From positions 22,755,190 to 22,819,189 of the forward strand of contig CM068553.1 in assembly GCA_035048495.1 (NCBI GenBank): DNA of 64,000 nucleotides, given 5' to 3'. Within the stretch, counting starts at the first letter, position 1. Every line of letters begins with the position of its first letter. Shown here in pieces: positions 1 through 12,600 of this stretch. The notes beneath the pieces are model-generated. The model made no database searches, was not told the origin of the DNA, and saw nothing but the letters and a program-made list of their open reading frames with translations. The position numbers were made by a program, and so were the translations under genes. The stretch comes from Euptelea pleiosperma (Eukaryota > Streptophyta > Magnoliopsida > Ranunculales > Eupteleaceae).

Positions 1-166
1 TTGTAGAGGCGCACGGCCTTTAAGTTTTGGTTTTTTTTTTTATGCAGCAACCGTCCCTACTTTGAATGAGAGATTGAGGGAGAGAGTTCAGAGAATCTGC
101 TGGGTTTCAAGGTTAGAGAGGGAGAGAGATGGAGGAGCCATTTGCTGATTCATTGTTGAAGATGGT
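1..166 (-). repeat. Left piece of an interrupted LTR (LTR B), truncated by the window edge
   Basis: This non-coding stretch is the left part of a minus-strand Athila-type LTR whose remainder lies at 2886-4468. A younger solo LTR inserted between them and duplicated ATGGT (162-166 and 2886-2890). The GAGAGAGA-rich text is typical of this LTR family on its complementary strand. The far end of LTR B lies outside the window, so solo or paired status is unknown. Confidence 0.6.
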
Positions 167-2885
167 TGAAAGTAGGATTTTTCCGCGTCGTTGGTAACGG
201 AAACCCTAACTTCAACACATTTTTAATTAATCCGAAACTTTTAACCTGTAGAATGAGCAATTTTGCATAGTGATTCGTGTCGGATGTCGATCCGCACTCG
301 GGATTAGTCGGATTAGTGCGAATAAGAACATAAAATGACAGATAATATACAAGAGAAAAAGGAGAATGATGGAAGAGATGAGAAGGGCGAGTCGATTTAA
401 AACACATCCAAATAAGATCCAGAGAAGACTAAAATAATCAAAATCAAATTGCATTAACTAAACTGTTGCTTACATGAAATAAATGACAGAAATAAATAAA
501 GCAGTAAATCTATTCTAGAAAGCATGTAAGAAAGCATGTAAAAAGAGATTTTAGAGAGAGAGGAAGAAGGTAGAGAGAGAATTTTCACATCTCGGTCGTT
601 TACCGGCCGACAAGGTATAGGTGAGAGAAAAACTCACCCTCTTGCATTCACCGAACAGAGTCAGTGGTGCAAAAAGGCGATCAGCCTGGGGATTCTAGAG
701 AGAGAAAATAACCTCACACACTTACCATTGGAGTAGATCGGTGATCGGAATACGCAGGTGATTGTGACACTCCGGCCAAGGTTCAAGCATGGAGAAGGAT
801 CGTCATGAAGATGGCCAATGAAGGTGGTACTTGATCGGTGAGTGCTTCGGCCCGGGCGGCATTAGTGGAGCGGAGTGGTTCTCGGCCAAGGAGTGGATCG
901 GGCAGCATGGAAGATGATGACTGTTGAAGTACCAGCCACGTGGTGGCTATAGTGAATGGTGGGCCATAAATATGGAATGCTAAGAAGAAGGTGCATGGCA
1001 ACAAGAAGGCGGGCAACAGGTGGTTGCTAGTTATTGATCGGAGAAGAGGGAGGAGCTGCTAGTGCATTGGGAAGCATGTAAGAAAGCTCGCAGCAAGGAG
1101 ATCCAGGCTGTTTGGAGGCTGCCCTTGGGAGCTTGCCGGTTGGGGTATGAGGAGCCCGACTGATCTGGCCGTTGAGATGAGGCAGCAAGTCATGGACCTT
1201 GACTTCCACGTTGAAAGGTGGTGGCGGTGCTCATGCTGTCGCAATGGTGGAGGAGAGGACGATGGTAGGATCAGCAACACGTGGTGGCTGTTGTTGGAAG
1301 AAGACGCCGGAGTTGTAGGTTGGCTGGCCGGAGTGCAGCAACGTGAAAGAAGTTGGAAGATAGAATGCTAACGTGGAGAGGAGGCAGCAAAGTGCGTTTA
1401 GAGCACGCCCAAAGGAGCGCACAGCCAGGGGAGAAGAATCCGACCTGTTCGTGAGATAGGGGAGGAGCTGAGGGGCAGATCAATGGAGAAGCAGCACCGT
1501 TGAAAAGGGCTCTCCTCGCTGGAGTTTTCAGCACGCACAGGCGGTGGTGCGTGGGCAGCAACCGAAGTTGCAATAGCTTGGAAACCCATTGTTGGGTTCT
1601 GTGGAGGTGCTGGCGATCCAGCAGGGGCAAGGAGATGGAGCTAAGGTGGAGAAAAACGGAGTTGCAGATGGCTGGAATTCTGCAACTCCGGCGAGAAAAC
1701 AAAAGAGGAGAAGATGAAGAAGACGAGAAGGAAGAAGAGGAGAAGAAGGAGGGGGAAGAAGGGGAAAACGTGGGGGGCAAGTTTTGGGGAAAGGAGAGGA
1801 GGAGAGGGATTAGGAGATTAGGGTTTCGAACCCTCTCTTCTCCCCTTTTAAAGCTTCCCTATTTCCTTTAATGGAAATAGGGAATTTTTGAAAATAAAAA
1901 AACAAAATAAGAAAAATATATATATATATATTTTTTTTTTAAGTAAAATGCTACTTTTCTTTGGGGAATGTCCCCATTTAGTGGACCCCCCATTTTTTAA
2001 TTAAAATTATTTGAAATTCACGGGGTCCACTAACTGGTCGGATAGCGAGTCGATGATGATGGGCCCGGCTATTGGCCCACATGGACTGATGATGTCCATC
2101 GTCTCACAAGATGATGTGACAGACATTCTAATGGCGATCGGATGGATGGTGACTTGATTGGGACCAAGATTGGTAGATCGACGGATCTAGAGAGATCCAA
2201 CGGTCCGATTGAAGATCCAACGGTCAGAAAGCTAAGGGAGATGAGATAGAGCCGAAGGGTAGGAGTTCTGGGGTTAGGTCAGTAGATTCGAGGATTGAGA
2301 GATGAAGAGAGAGAGAGAATAAGAAGAGATGAGAGAAAAAGTATCAAAAAAATGGAAAAAAGCACTGGCGGAGGGTCTGGAACCCTGGTCTTCACTGTGA
2401 CCATCCTCACGCTTCTCCAGTAGAGTCGACCATCATTCTTTGCTGACTCATGTGGCTTTAAACGCTTTGGTCCGTCTCTTGGTCATTGGCTCTCCTACTC
2501 TCTTCGTTCTTTGGGCCGGCTTTTTGGTCCTCTTATTCAACCCATATTTGGCCCATATCTTCTAGTCATAGCATGTGGGCTTGTTAAGCTTTGATAATGG
2601 GCTTTCATGATCGATTTGGGCCCATAAGTCTCGAGAATCGTCCCATCGGGGTTTCCTACGACAGAAGAAGCGCGTAATGAGACTTTATCAGAACGGCTTA
2701 ATATTTAGACTTCCGAAAATGTATTTAATGCATGCAAATATACCATTTCGTCCAGAAAAGTGTGTTCTACGCAACACAAGGTGCTCTTACGTAGAAAAGT
2801 AGATAAATAGAGTATTTTAACGTAGGAGAATGCAATAACGCTAACAGGATAATTGCTTAAAATAAGCACTTTTGAGCGAATATCA
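167..2885 (-). repeat. Solo LTR A of the Athila-like family
   Basis: A 2719-bp LTR on the minus strand. Read on plus it begins TGAAAGTAGGATTTTTCCGC and ends GCACTTTTGAGCGAATATCA, the exact complements of the ends of the complete element's LTRs. It is flanked by the 5-bp target duplication ATGGT (162-166, 2886-2890) and has no internal region, so it is a solo LTR left by LTR-LTR recombination. It holds a palindrome with a 12-bp stem (1657-1668 with 1679-1690) and a hairpin with arms at 1978-1989 and 2022-2033. ORFs inside it are low-complexity and are not genes. Confidence 0.88.
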
Positions 2886-4468
2886 ATGGTGCACATGCCG
2901 GCAAAGACGGGAGGATAAAAACAGAACCGTCTGCAATTGAGTTGCAGCTTTTTGTTGTTGAGTCACGGTAGAGGAAGCGTGGATGGAGGCCACCGATAGG
3001 AGAGGAGAACAGCAGCGGGTTGGACCTGCAAAACAGAAAAGAATGGAGAGGTGTTGGGCGGTGTAGCAGGTGCAGGGGTGAACCAGTCCGGCGAGCAAGC
3101 TGGTTGCTTGCCGGAGTTGCTGGAAGGGGGGGTAGAGAATGGTGGAGTCGTTGCAGGCGCTGTTACACGCAGCAGAGGCGGAGGAATGAGCAACGGCTGG
3201 TGGAGGAAGGGAAGAAGGGAATGAAGAAGAAGAAGACAGCCGGAGTTGCAGGCCTGCAACTCCGGCGAAGGATGAGGACGAAGAAGAAGAAGAAGAAGAG
3301 AAGGAGGAAGAAAAAAAAAAAGAAGAAGAAGAGGAGAAAACCTTCGAAAATGTTTTGGGGGAGGAGAGCAAAAGATAGGAGGGGGATTAGGGTTCCAAAG
3401 AACCCTTCTCCTTCCCCTTTTAAAGCTCCCTAGTTTCCATTAATGGAAATTAGGGAATTTTTGAAATAAAAAAAAAAAATAATTTTTTTTTTTTTTTTTT
3501 TTTTTAAGTAAAACACTACTTTTCTTTGGGGAATGTCCCCATTTAGTGGACCCCCCATTTTTTTAAAATTTAATTAAAATTATTTGGAAATTCACGGGGT
3601 CCACTAACTGGTCGGACATCGGGTCGATGATGATGGGCCCGGTTACTGGCCCACATGGATTGATGATGTCCATCGTCTCACAAGATGATGTGACAGACAG
3701 TCTGATGGTGATCGGATGGATGGTGACTTGATTGGGACCCAGATTGGTAGATCGACGGATCTAGAGAGATCCAACGGTCCGATTGAAGATCCAACGGTCC
3801 GATGGAAGATCCAACGGTCAGAAAGCTAAGGGAGATGAGATAGAGCCGATGGGCAGGAGTTCTGGGTTTAGGTCAGTAGATTCGAGGACCGAGAGATGAA
3901 GAGAGAGAGAGAATAAGGAGAGATGAGAGAGAAAGTATCAGAAAATGGAGATAAAAGTATTGGCAGAGGGTCTGGAACCCTTGTCTTCACTGTGACCATC
4001 CTCACGCTTCTCCAGTATAGTCTACTCATGTAGAGTAGACTATCTCCAGTAGGTCCGTCTTTTGGTCATTGGCTCTCCTACTCTCTTCGTTCTTTGGGCC
4101 GACTTTTTGGTCCTCTTATTCAGCCCATATTTGGCCCATATCTTCTAGTCATAGCATGTGGGCTCTTTAAGCTTTGATAATGGGCTTTCCTGATCGATGT
4201 GGGCTCGCAAGTCTCGAGAATTGTCCCATCGGGGTTTCCTGCGACAGAAGAAGCGCGTAATGAGACTTTATCAGAACGACTCAATGTCTAGACTTTTGAA
4301 AATGTGTTTAATGCATGCAAATATACCATTTCGTCCAAAAAAGAGTGTTCTACGCAACAAAAGAGACTCTTACGTAAAAAAGTAGATAAATAGAGCATTT
4401 TAACATAGGAGAGTGTGAAAATGCTTAGAAGATAACAGTGGAAAATACGCACTTTTAAGCGAATATCA
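2886..4468 (-). repeat. Right piece of interrupted LTR B
   Basis: Continuation of the minus-strand LTR at 1-166. It ends with the family terminus (GCACTTTTAAGCGAATATCA, complement of an LTR start) at 4468. It contains a perfect 28-bp palindrome at 3239-3266, a GAA-rich microsatellite around 3280-3340, a poly-T tract at 3484-3505 and the 12-bp-arm hairpin (3543-3554 with 3596-3607). The next five bases, ATTGC (4469-4473), would be its right target duplication, but the left copy is outside the window. No gene is seen. Confidence 0.75.
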
Positions 4469-4978
4469 ATTGCATTAATCAAGAAACAAACTTACAAGGC
4501 ATAGAAAAAGAACTAGCAAGATCTAGAGAGAGAACTAAAGAGAGAAAGTACTAAAACCTAAAGAGAGAACACTAACAGAAAGATCTAAACAAAGGAGAGA
4601 AATAAGAGATAGAGAGAGAAGATAGAACACATTACCTTAGAGATCAAAGAAGATAGCCGCAAGAAGAGGTGGTGGTGCGATGGTGCAGGCTAGGTACTGG
4701 ACCAATTCGGCAAGAGAAACGACAATGGAGGACGGGATCATGAAGGTGTTGCCCAGAGATATGTTGTGGTGGTTGGAGGGCACACAGTAACAAGGGGGAT
4801 AGCCTGATGGTGGACAACCTAAGTGGAGGTAGTTGTAGGTCCAGCAAGTGCATCCCAAAGATAAGTCGCCTCGACCTTGAGGATATGGAGATCACGGCCT
4901 AGTAGTGATGGGGTAGGAGACCCACACGCCATGACCAACCAGTAGAGCACTGGTAACAAAGTTGCAGGTGTGGAGAAC
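4469..4978 (-). repeat. Left piece of older interrupted LTR C
   Basis: AG-rich non-coding DNA resembling the inner part of a minus-strand LTR of the same family (compare 441-760). LTR B lies to its left and the complete Athila element interrupts it at 4978. Its right part resumes at 20268. The last five bases, AGAAC (4974-4978), are the left target duplication of the inserted element. Confidence 0.55.
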
Positions 4979-7916
4979 TGATATTCGCTCAAAAGTGCTT
5001 ATTTTAAGCAATTATCCTGTTAGCGTTATTGCATTCTCCCACGTTAAAATACTCTATTTATCTACTTTTCTACGTAAAAGTCTCTTTTGTTGCGTAGAAC
5101 ACACTTTTCTGGACGAAATGGTATATTTGCATGCATTAAACACATTTTTGGAAGTCTAGACATTGAGTCGTTCTGATAAAGTCTCATTACGCGCTTCTTC
5201 TGTCGCAGGAAACCCCGATGGGACAATTCTCGAGAATGCGGGCCCACAACTGACTGCTAGAGCCTTGGATCAAAGTATAAAGAGCTAGTGGACTTAGAAA
5301 AGAAGATATGAGCCAAGAACGGAAAGAGCGTGAGAGTCAGAAAGCCTGAGGGAAGATCAAAAGAGAAGGAGAGCCAAACTCTCCAAGAAGAAATTAAGGA
5401 GAATAAAGCTCAATCAACTAACACAAGATGAAGACTTGACTAGTTGGTGAAGCTTGCAGAAGACAAAGTCAAAGATCAGGGTTCAAGACCCTCTGCTAGC
5501 ATTTTTCTCCTTTATTTTGTAATATTTTCTCTCTCCTCTCTCTAAAACCCTGAGTTCCACATCTTATGGTCATCCTTCGCTCACCACGTGCCCTCATCAT
5601 CATCATCTGAGCCATACGATCATCTGTCCGACCGTCGGATAATTCAGATTATCTGCCCAATCATCCACTCACCATCCGATCGCCACTAGATCTCCATCAT
5701 CTCCATTCATATCCATTAGATTCTCCTAATAATCCGATCCTCTCTCCTTCCTCAGTCACTCAATCCTATGGCCTACCTTGGCTAATCTCCACCGTCCGAT
5801 GATCCATCCGATCATCACCATCCCAGTATACTGTCCGATCACTATTGAATCACTCATCCAATCATCATCACACCCAATCACCTCATCATCCACACAAATA
5901 ATGTTGCCGGCCACAAATCATATGGAGGAGATAATTTTCGAACATGGGATGCGGTACACGCTCACACATGCAATCATGTTCATGAGATGAGGTGGCACCG
6001 ACTTTTGCAAGGAAAGGGGCATACCAAAAATAAAATGGTTTTATGGTGGGCATTCATTTAAATGGAAAAGATTTGAAAAGAAATTTCAAAAAAATCAATT
6101 TGTTTACAAAAAGAAAAAAAAGGGGGGGGGTATTAAATTTTAGACCATGGGTCTCCATTAGATAGAAACCCGCAGTTTCTATTAAAAAAAAAAAATCCTT
6201 CGCCATTTTTAGAAACCCCCAACGCCCCATAAAAGAGGATCGTTTTCCTTGCAAAAGGGCGTTTTTCCTCTTGATGTTTTTGGGAACCCTAGCCGCCCCC
6301 TCCATTAACTTCCATCTACATCCATTAGCGCCAAAAAAAAAAAAAACCCTCCAAGCCGTCCATCACACTTTGGCATTCTCCATCCCTTGACTCACTCTCT
6401 CTCTCTCTCTCATCTCACTCCCCACGTTCCCAAAAACCGTCCTCACCCCACCGTCTCTCAAAAGAAAAAAAAAATAAAAAAAAGAGAGGAGGAAAAGGAG
6501 AAGAGTAGAAGAAGAAAAGAGGAGGAGGCGGTCTGCACCTCCTCCACCGCATCCAATAAGGCCTGCACACAGAGTTGCAGGTCTAATCTTCTCCTCTCCA
6601 CGTTCTTTTCTCTCCCCACGTTTTCTTCTCCTCATTCCCTCCATAAAACCCTAACGCCTCCCTCATTCCTCCTTGGTGTACCGCCTCCTCTCCACCACTT
6701 CACCACGACCTGCAACGTTGAGTTGCAGGTCTGCTTCGGTAAGCCACCACACAAAAGAAAAAAAAAAAAAAAAAAGAACCAGAAAAAGAAAGAGGGGAGA
6801 AGAGAAGAGAAGAGAGGAAGAAGGGGGATACCTACCTGCTGGATCGCCCTCCCCTTTGCCATCCACATCCATCCACCAGCAGCCAACGTCCAGCCGCCTT
6901 CTTCAAGGCGTCTCACTTCACCACCGCCTGCACTGCCTGAACCTCCATTGTTGCTGCCTTCTCCAGCCGCCCTCCAAATCACAGGTCATCTCCCTCATAA
7001 GATCGGCAGGAGCACCACCATTTTTTGTCCCAGCCTTCGTTCTCTACAGGCCGTCATCTTCATTCTTCTTCCACACCTTGCTGGCCCTTCTCCCCCCCCA
7101 TTCTCCACCATGTTCCACAATCTCCTCTCTCATCTTTCCCTCCTTCTTCACCGTTTTCTTCAAGAAAAAAAAAAAAAAAAAAAAAAAAAAAACAGCAAAA
7201 GAAAAAGATAGAAGAAGAAAAGAGAGGAGGCTTACCTCCTCTGGAGTTGCTGCCATCCTCACCTTGCAGGCCACTACAACATCAGCCACCACCATCCAGC
7301 CGCTCTCTCCTTTGGCCGATCCTAATCACTTAGGGTAAGTGGTCATGAGTTTTCTTTTTCTCTCTAGATCTCTCTTAGTCTCTTTTCTCTCTCTTGTTTT
7401 ATTTTTCTCTCTCTTTAATTGTCACTTTCTCTCTCTAGACCTTTCTAGCATCACTTTCTCTCTCCCCCATATTTTCTCTCTCTAGGATAGCCATCTTCGA
7501 TATTTCTCTCTCTACATTTTCTCATTTCTCTCTCTAATTTTTATGGCTTTCTAGGTTATTGTTGAATTTAATTTGATTTTGTAAGACTCATTGAGGATGA
7601 ATAAAATTATTATTTTTGCATTTGTTAGTTTACTTTTGTGTTTTTTGGTTGTTTGTGGTAATTTCTCTCTCTAAAAATCACTAAGAATGTTTTAAATCCA
7701 TCACCATTCTCACCTCTCCATGTTTTCTTGATAAAAATCCGTCATTTCATGTCTTTGAATTACGCACACTAACCCCGAGTGCGGACGATACCCGACACGA
7801 GCCACTGTACAACCCTGTGATTTTTGCAGGATTTGAGTGAACAAGATTCGGATAATTACAAAAATTGTTGATTCTAGGGTTTCCGTAACCAACGACGCGG
7901 AAAAATCCTACTTTCA
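4979..7916 (+). repeat. 5' LTR of the complete Athila element
   Basis: A 2938-bp LTR starting TGATATTCGCTC and ending CTACTTTCA. It contains a region near 6120-6340 with homopolymer runs, a palindrome (6707-6731, arms GACCTGCAAC/GTTGCAGGTC), a poly(A) tract near 7165-7192, repeated TTTCTCTCTCTA motifs at about 7340-7540 and an AATAAA at 7600-7605. It supplies promoter and polyadenylation functions. The long open frames at 6387-7338 are low-complexity by-products that occur in both LTRs. Confidence 0.95.
7600..7605 (+). terminator. Likely polyadenylation signal in the 5' LTR
   Basis: AATAAA follows the CT-rich array and lies about 310 bp from the LTR end. A matching GATGAATAAA occurs in the 3' LTR and in the second copy's LTR near 34150, so it is conserved in the family. 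It would place the R/U5 boundary shortly downstream. Confidence 0.5.
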
Positions 7917-7918
7917 AA

Positions 7919-7932
7919 TGGCGCTGCTACCG
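7919..7932 (+). other. Primer binding site, tRNA-Asp type, degenerate
   Basis: Two bases after the LTR lies TGGCGCTGCTACCG. The expected complement of the plant tRNA-Asp 3' end is TGGCGCCGTTGCCG, so there are three mismatches. The second copy (34504-34517) reads TTGCGCCGTTGCCG, one mismatch. tRNA-Asp priming is usual for Athila elements. Confidence 0.75.
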
Positions 7933-9629
7933 CTCGGGTGTTCAGGAGTGCGAAAAAGGACGTAAAGACGGAATTGGAAAGTTGCTGAAGCGAAAAGCTG
8001 CTCAATTTGGCCAGCCCGACCTTTTCGGAAAACTTTCTATTTTTTGTTTTTGTTGATTTTTAGCAGTTTTTAAATTACTATTTTTAATGCCTCGGAAGGC
8101 CGAGTGCAATTTGTAATAATTTAGGAATTTTACTGCTTTCCATATAACTGCTAGATCTTGTTCTAGGGTTTTTTTAGAAACCCTAGATTAAGTGGAAAAT
8201 ACCAAAAAAATAATAAATTCAAAATTCAAAAAAATTAGGGTTTCATATTCTGCAGATTTTTTAGAAATCACCAATCCAGGATTTGCGATTTTTGGAAAGA
8301 TTCTAAAATCTTGAAACTCTGCTTAATTAGGGTTTCCCCTCTTAGAAGTTTCCTCTTTAGAAGAATTTCTATCTTTAGAAATCTTCCGAATTTGGAAAAG
8401 TCTGCAAAAGAAAACACCCCAAATCTAGCAGAATTTCAATTTTGGGAAATTTCCCAAAATTATAAGGGATCTCGCAATCAAATCTTTCTTGGAAGATCTC
8501 CACAGTTCGGGAAACTTTCCAATCTAGGTATTTTCCAATCTGGGAATTACTAAATTTTAACCCATCTCGAATTTGGAAACTAATTCAAAAACTTGCCTAA
8601 ATTCAGTACTTGTTCAGTGAACCCTAAAAAGACAAGGATCTTCCAAATAGAATCCCACATACCTAGACCGTGCGATCTAACTGTTTCTGCAGGAACACGA
8701 TCCAGTGTGGGTAGAGAGCGAAAGCTCAAAGAGGTGGAGTCGGGCCCAAGCCCATTAGGATACCCCTCTCTAACCCACGGAGGCGACCCCGTGGCCTGGC
8801 CCACGGGAGGTAAGTCCCTATCCTCGCCTTGAGTGCGATACAGAGTAATTTGGGTGAATCATTGCCGCATGTCTATTTGTTTTCTAGCAACAACTTATTC
8901 GACTTGCGTGGCGTGGCCGTTAATCAATCAACTCTAAGAGAGCAGACCCAGCTCCAAATTGAAACTGGTGGGATTTTATCACCCACCTCATCATTCCAAC
9001 TGATTTGATCCCAAGGCTCCATTTAATTAAAAAGAATCAAGAAGTAGAGCCAATTAGCCCGGTGTTCGAGGAAAAATCCACGCAAAGCGAACCCGCTTAA
9101 CATCCAATCGAAATAAGACCACGAGCGCGGGTCCCTGTTGTCTAACACACCCATAAGTCCCTGCTACTCAAGTACACTGAGCTCGACGTGGCATCTTGGA
9201 TTATTCGGCGGTTAGTTGCGTGTGGACTAGGAACACGCATCAACCCTAGCTTAACCCGAGGGAACACTCTTCTTATACACTTGACCAATCTGGTTAGTCT
9301 GGGACGTACTTAAGTCAGCAATTTGCCGCACGTCTGTCTAGGCTTCGGATTGCCTTGTTGTTAACTAGAGCTAGTACTAAAAGATTCGCTCTGAAGAGTG
9401 TAGCCTGGTGAGAACCTCTGAGTGCAGAACAGTTAGTCCGGCGGTTAAAAGATAAACTAGTGGTCCGCCCACTGTCATAATCTACTCTAGCCCCAAAACT
9501 AACAAAGATAATTCCTAAAATATATCCTGATTGCTTAGAATAGGATTATCTGTGCTTGGTGTGCATCATTTAGGATAGTGTTCCTCTCTGGCAACTTTTT
9601 GCCAAGTATAGAGCTCGCCTCATTCGCGT
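7933..9629 (+). other. Long untranslated leader of the Athila element
   Basis: About 1.7 kb without a convincing coding region between primer site and gag-pol. It is AT-rich to about 8600 and more balanced after that. A strong splice-donor match (GGAGGTAAGT, about 8806-8815) and an acceptor-like CTGTTTCTGCAG at about 8681-8692 are both conserved in the truncated second copy (acceptor-like site near 35266-35277, donor near 35391-35400). They suggest, but do not prove, that the genomic RNA can be spliced. Confidence 0.6.
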
Positions 9630-12600
9630 ATGCCCGTTTGGAATCGTCCGAACAAGCGCTTGATTCGATCTGAGAATCACGTCCCTACAGTGGATCCTCC
9701 ACTGAATTCTTCCCCATCTCTTTCCCCACTCGCCTCCCCCAATGCTACTACCTTTGTAGTCATGGCAGTCGAACGACCTCTTATCGAGACGTTCGCCCCT
9801 ATCTCTGCCAATCCGCCCACTCGCATTATTCTCCCACCTACTACGGCGGTACAGTTTGAGATCAGACCGCAGACGATCCAAATGCTGCCTACCTTTCGTG
9901 GTCTCCCAAGAGAAGACCCATATTCCCATATTAGGGAATTCCAACATGTCATCCTACTTTTCAAAAATCAGAACCTCGATGATGACAATGTCCATCTGCG
10001 AGTTTTTCCATTCTCGCTCAAAGACCGAGCCTCAGATTGGCTATACTCCTTACCCGCTGATTCAATCAGCAGTTGGAAAGAATTGGTGGGCAAATTCATG
10101 TCTAAATTCTACCCCATGACTCGGACCAACCAAATGAAGCAACTCATCCAGGACTTTCGACAGAAGTCCGATGAGAAATTTTTCGAAGCGTGGGATAGAT
10201 TCCAAGACTTCCTGACTAAGTGTCCCCACCATAGCATCGACAAGGGCAATCTTGTCCATGTCTTCTACAAGGGACTTACTGATGAGTCCCGTACCATGGT
10301 AGAGTCAATGTGCCAAGGAAAATTCCTGCACCAAACTCCGACCGATGCATACAAATTCTTGGGAGAGTTAGGAGAAAACTCTCAACATTGGACGACTGAC
10401 TCAGAGTTTAGTCGAACCACTTCGGTCCAAAGGACAACCAAGGGACATGATGCTACAGCTGATACTGAGCTTCGATCTGTCATTCAAGAGTTGAGCAAGT
10501 CAGTCTCGGCACTGGCTATGTCTGTACAAAAGCCTACTCAACAATCTACCCCAGTCATGCATGTGGGACACGAGAGCCCTATGGAATCCTGCACCCTCTG
10601 TCTACAACCCACTCATACTACTGAGCATTGTCCTTTGAATGAAGGATGGTCTAATCCTCTTCAGGAAGAAGTTTGTGCTTTCAGCACATACAAACCACCC
10701 ACTCAGAACTCGTATAGTCAATCTTATCATCCGGACACGAGAAACCACCCTAACTTCTCTTGGAGGCCTCAGTCTACTCAACCACAAGCTCAACCTCCGC
10801 GTCAGCCTCAGGGCATGTATCCTCCTGGGTTCAATCAACCCAATAGGCAATTCAATCAGGGACAATACCAGCAGAGTCAGTACCCATCTACTCAGAACCA
10901 ACAGTTCCAACAGGGTCAATACTCTGGACAATCGAGCACATTTCAGAATCAGCAAAGAGTCCCACAGACCTTTCAGAACCAACCGATTGTCCCAACTAAT
11001 TCTCCAGCTTATAACTATAATGCCCCAATGAGCTCGAGTCGCGAATTGGTGCCTCAGCTCCCATTAGCTGCCCCCCAACAGTCGGTCCCCAAACCCGGTA
11101 TCGAGGACCTTCTAGCTCAACTCATTACTCAGCAACAACAATCTATGCAACGCCTAGAGCAACAGCAACAGCAATCCATGCTTCGTCTAGAGCAACGTCT
11201 AGGTAACTTGGAAGCTGAGAAAGCTAAGGGGATCTTTCCTAGCCAACCCATTGCCAACCCTAAAGGAAATGCCAAAGGGGCAGTATATGAGATCGGATCC
11301 CAATCTCAAAGCCCGAATGAGAAGTGTCAAGGGGAGGTGCAAGCTGTAACCACCCTACGATCTGGAAAAACTGTGGACATGGGAGTCCAACCACCACCGG
11401 TGCCATCTCCAGCACCCATCACTCGTACAGAGGAAACTAGTACCAATCCTACCTCTGCTTCTTCCAACTCTGCACCAACATCTGATATCCTTGTGCAGAA
11501 ATCGAAGGCTAAAGACAAATCCATTTGTCGAGTAAAGCCTCCTTTCCCGGACAGACTTGTCCAAGATAAGCGGGATCAGCAATTCTCTGAGATCTTAGAT
11601 GTCTTTAAAGACGTCCAGATCAATATCCCATTCCTTTCTGCTATCAAGCAAATCCCTTCCTATGCCAAATTCCTCAAGGACTTGTGCACAGTTAAGCGGC
11701 GTACGCATGTACCCAAAGCTGCCTTCTTGGCCGAAAAAGCTACCGCGTTCATTCAACGCAACAGTGTGATCAAACACAAAGATCCAGGTAGCCCAACTGT
11801 CCAATGTGAAATTGGTGACAACTTTAGCTGCACTGCCTTGCTAGATTTAGGGGCTAGCGTTAACCTCATACCATTCTCGGTATATCAGCAGTTAGGACTG
11901 AAAGATATGAAGCCTACCAATGTCACCCTGAAATTGGCTGATCAGTCCATCAAGATTCCAAGAGGAATCATTGAAGATGTCCTAGTAAAAGTCGCTGACT
12001 TTTATTATCCTGTGGACTTTATCATTCTAGACACCGAGCCGTGTCAGGATAACCGCATTCCGGTCATCTTAGGCCGTCCATTCCTTGCCACCGCGAACGC
12101 ACACATCGGGTGCCGGGACGGAAACATGTCCATTGCTTTCGGTAACCTCAAAGCTGAGGTCAACATCTTTCGTTTAATGCAACAAGATGCCAATCGCGAA
12201 GTGACCGATGAAATCTGTGCCGTTGAGAGTCTAATCCCGGACTCCACCGAAGATATTCTTAAGCAGTGTCTAGAACACTTTGGAGCTGACTTTGCAACAG
12301 AGTCAGCTATTTCTGATCTCAATGATCTTTTGGAGACTGCTCCACTGATAGAGATCCCCGCTCCTCTCATCGAGTTCGAGCCTCTGATAACCATGGCCAG
12401 AGAACCCATCCTTCTTTTACCTACTGAAGTCCAACCTCTTCAATCCGTGTCTTCTGTGACACCTATTTCTACTCCATCTGCTCCAATATTGGAGCTTAAG
12501 CCTCTTCCCACAGATCTTTCCTATGCCTATCTTGGTCCTAAGGAAACCTACCCTGTCATTATTGCTTCCGCTTTGTCTGCGAGTGAACGTAAGAAACTTC

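Noticed and set aside
3020..3433. ORFs rich in K/R or S in LTR B
   Set aside because: They come from a GAA/CTT microsatellite inside an LTR and have no domain.
6387..7338. Long ORFs (up to 274 codons) within the 5' LTR
   Set aside because: They are runs of K/E/S/P from homopolymers and CT-rich DNA, overlap in several frames, and recur in the 3' LTR only because the LTRs are copies.
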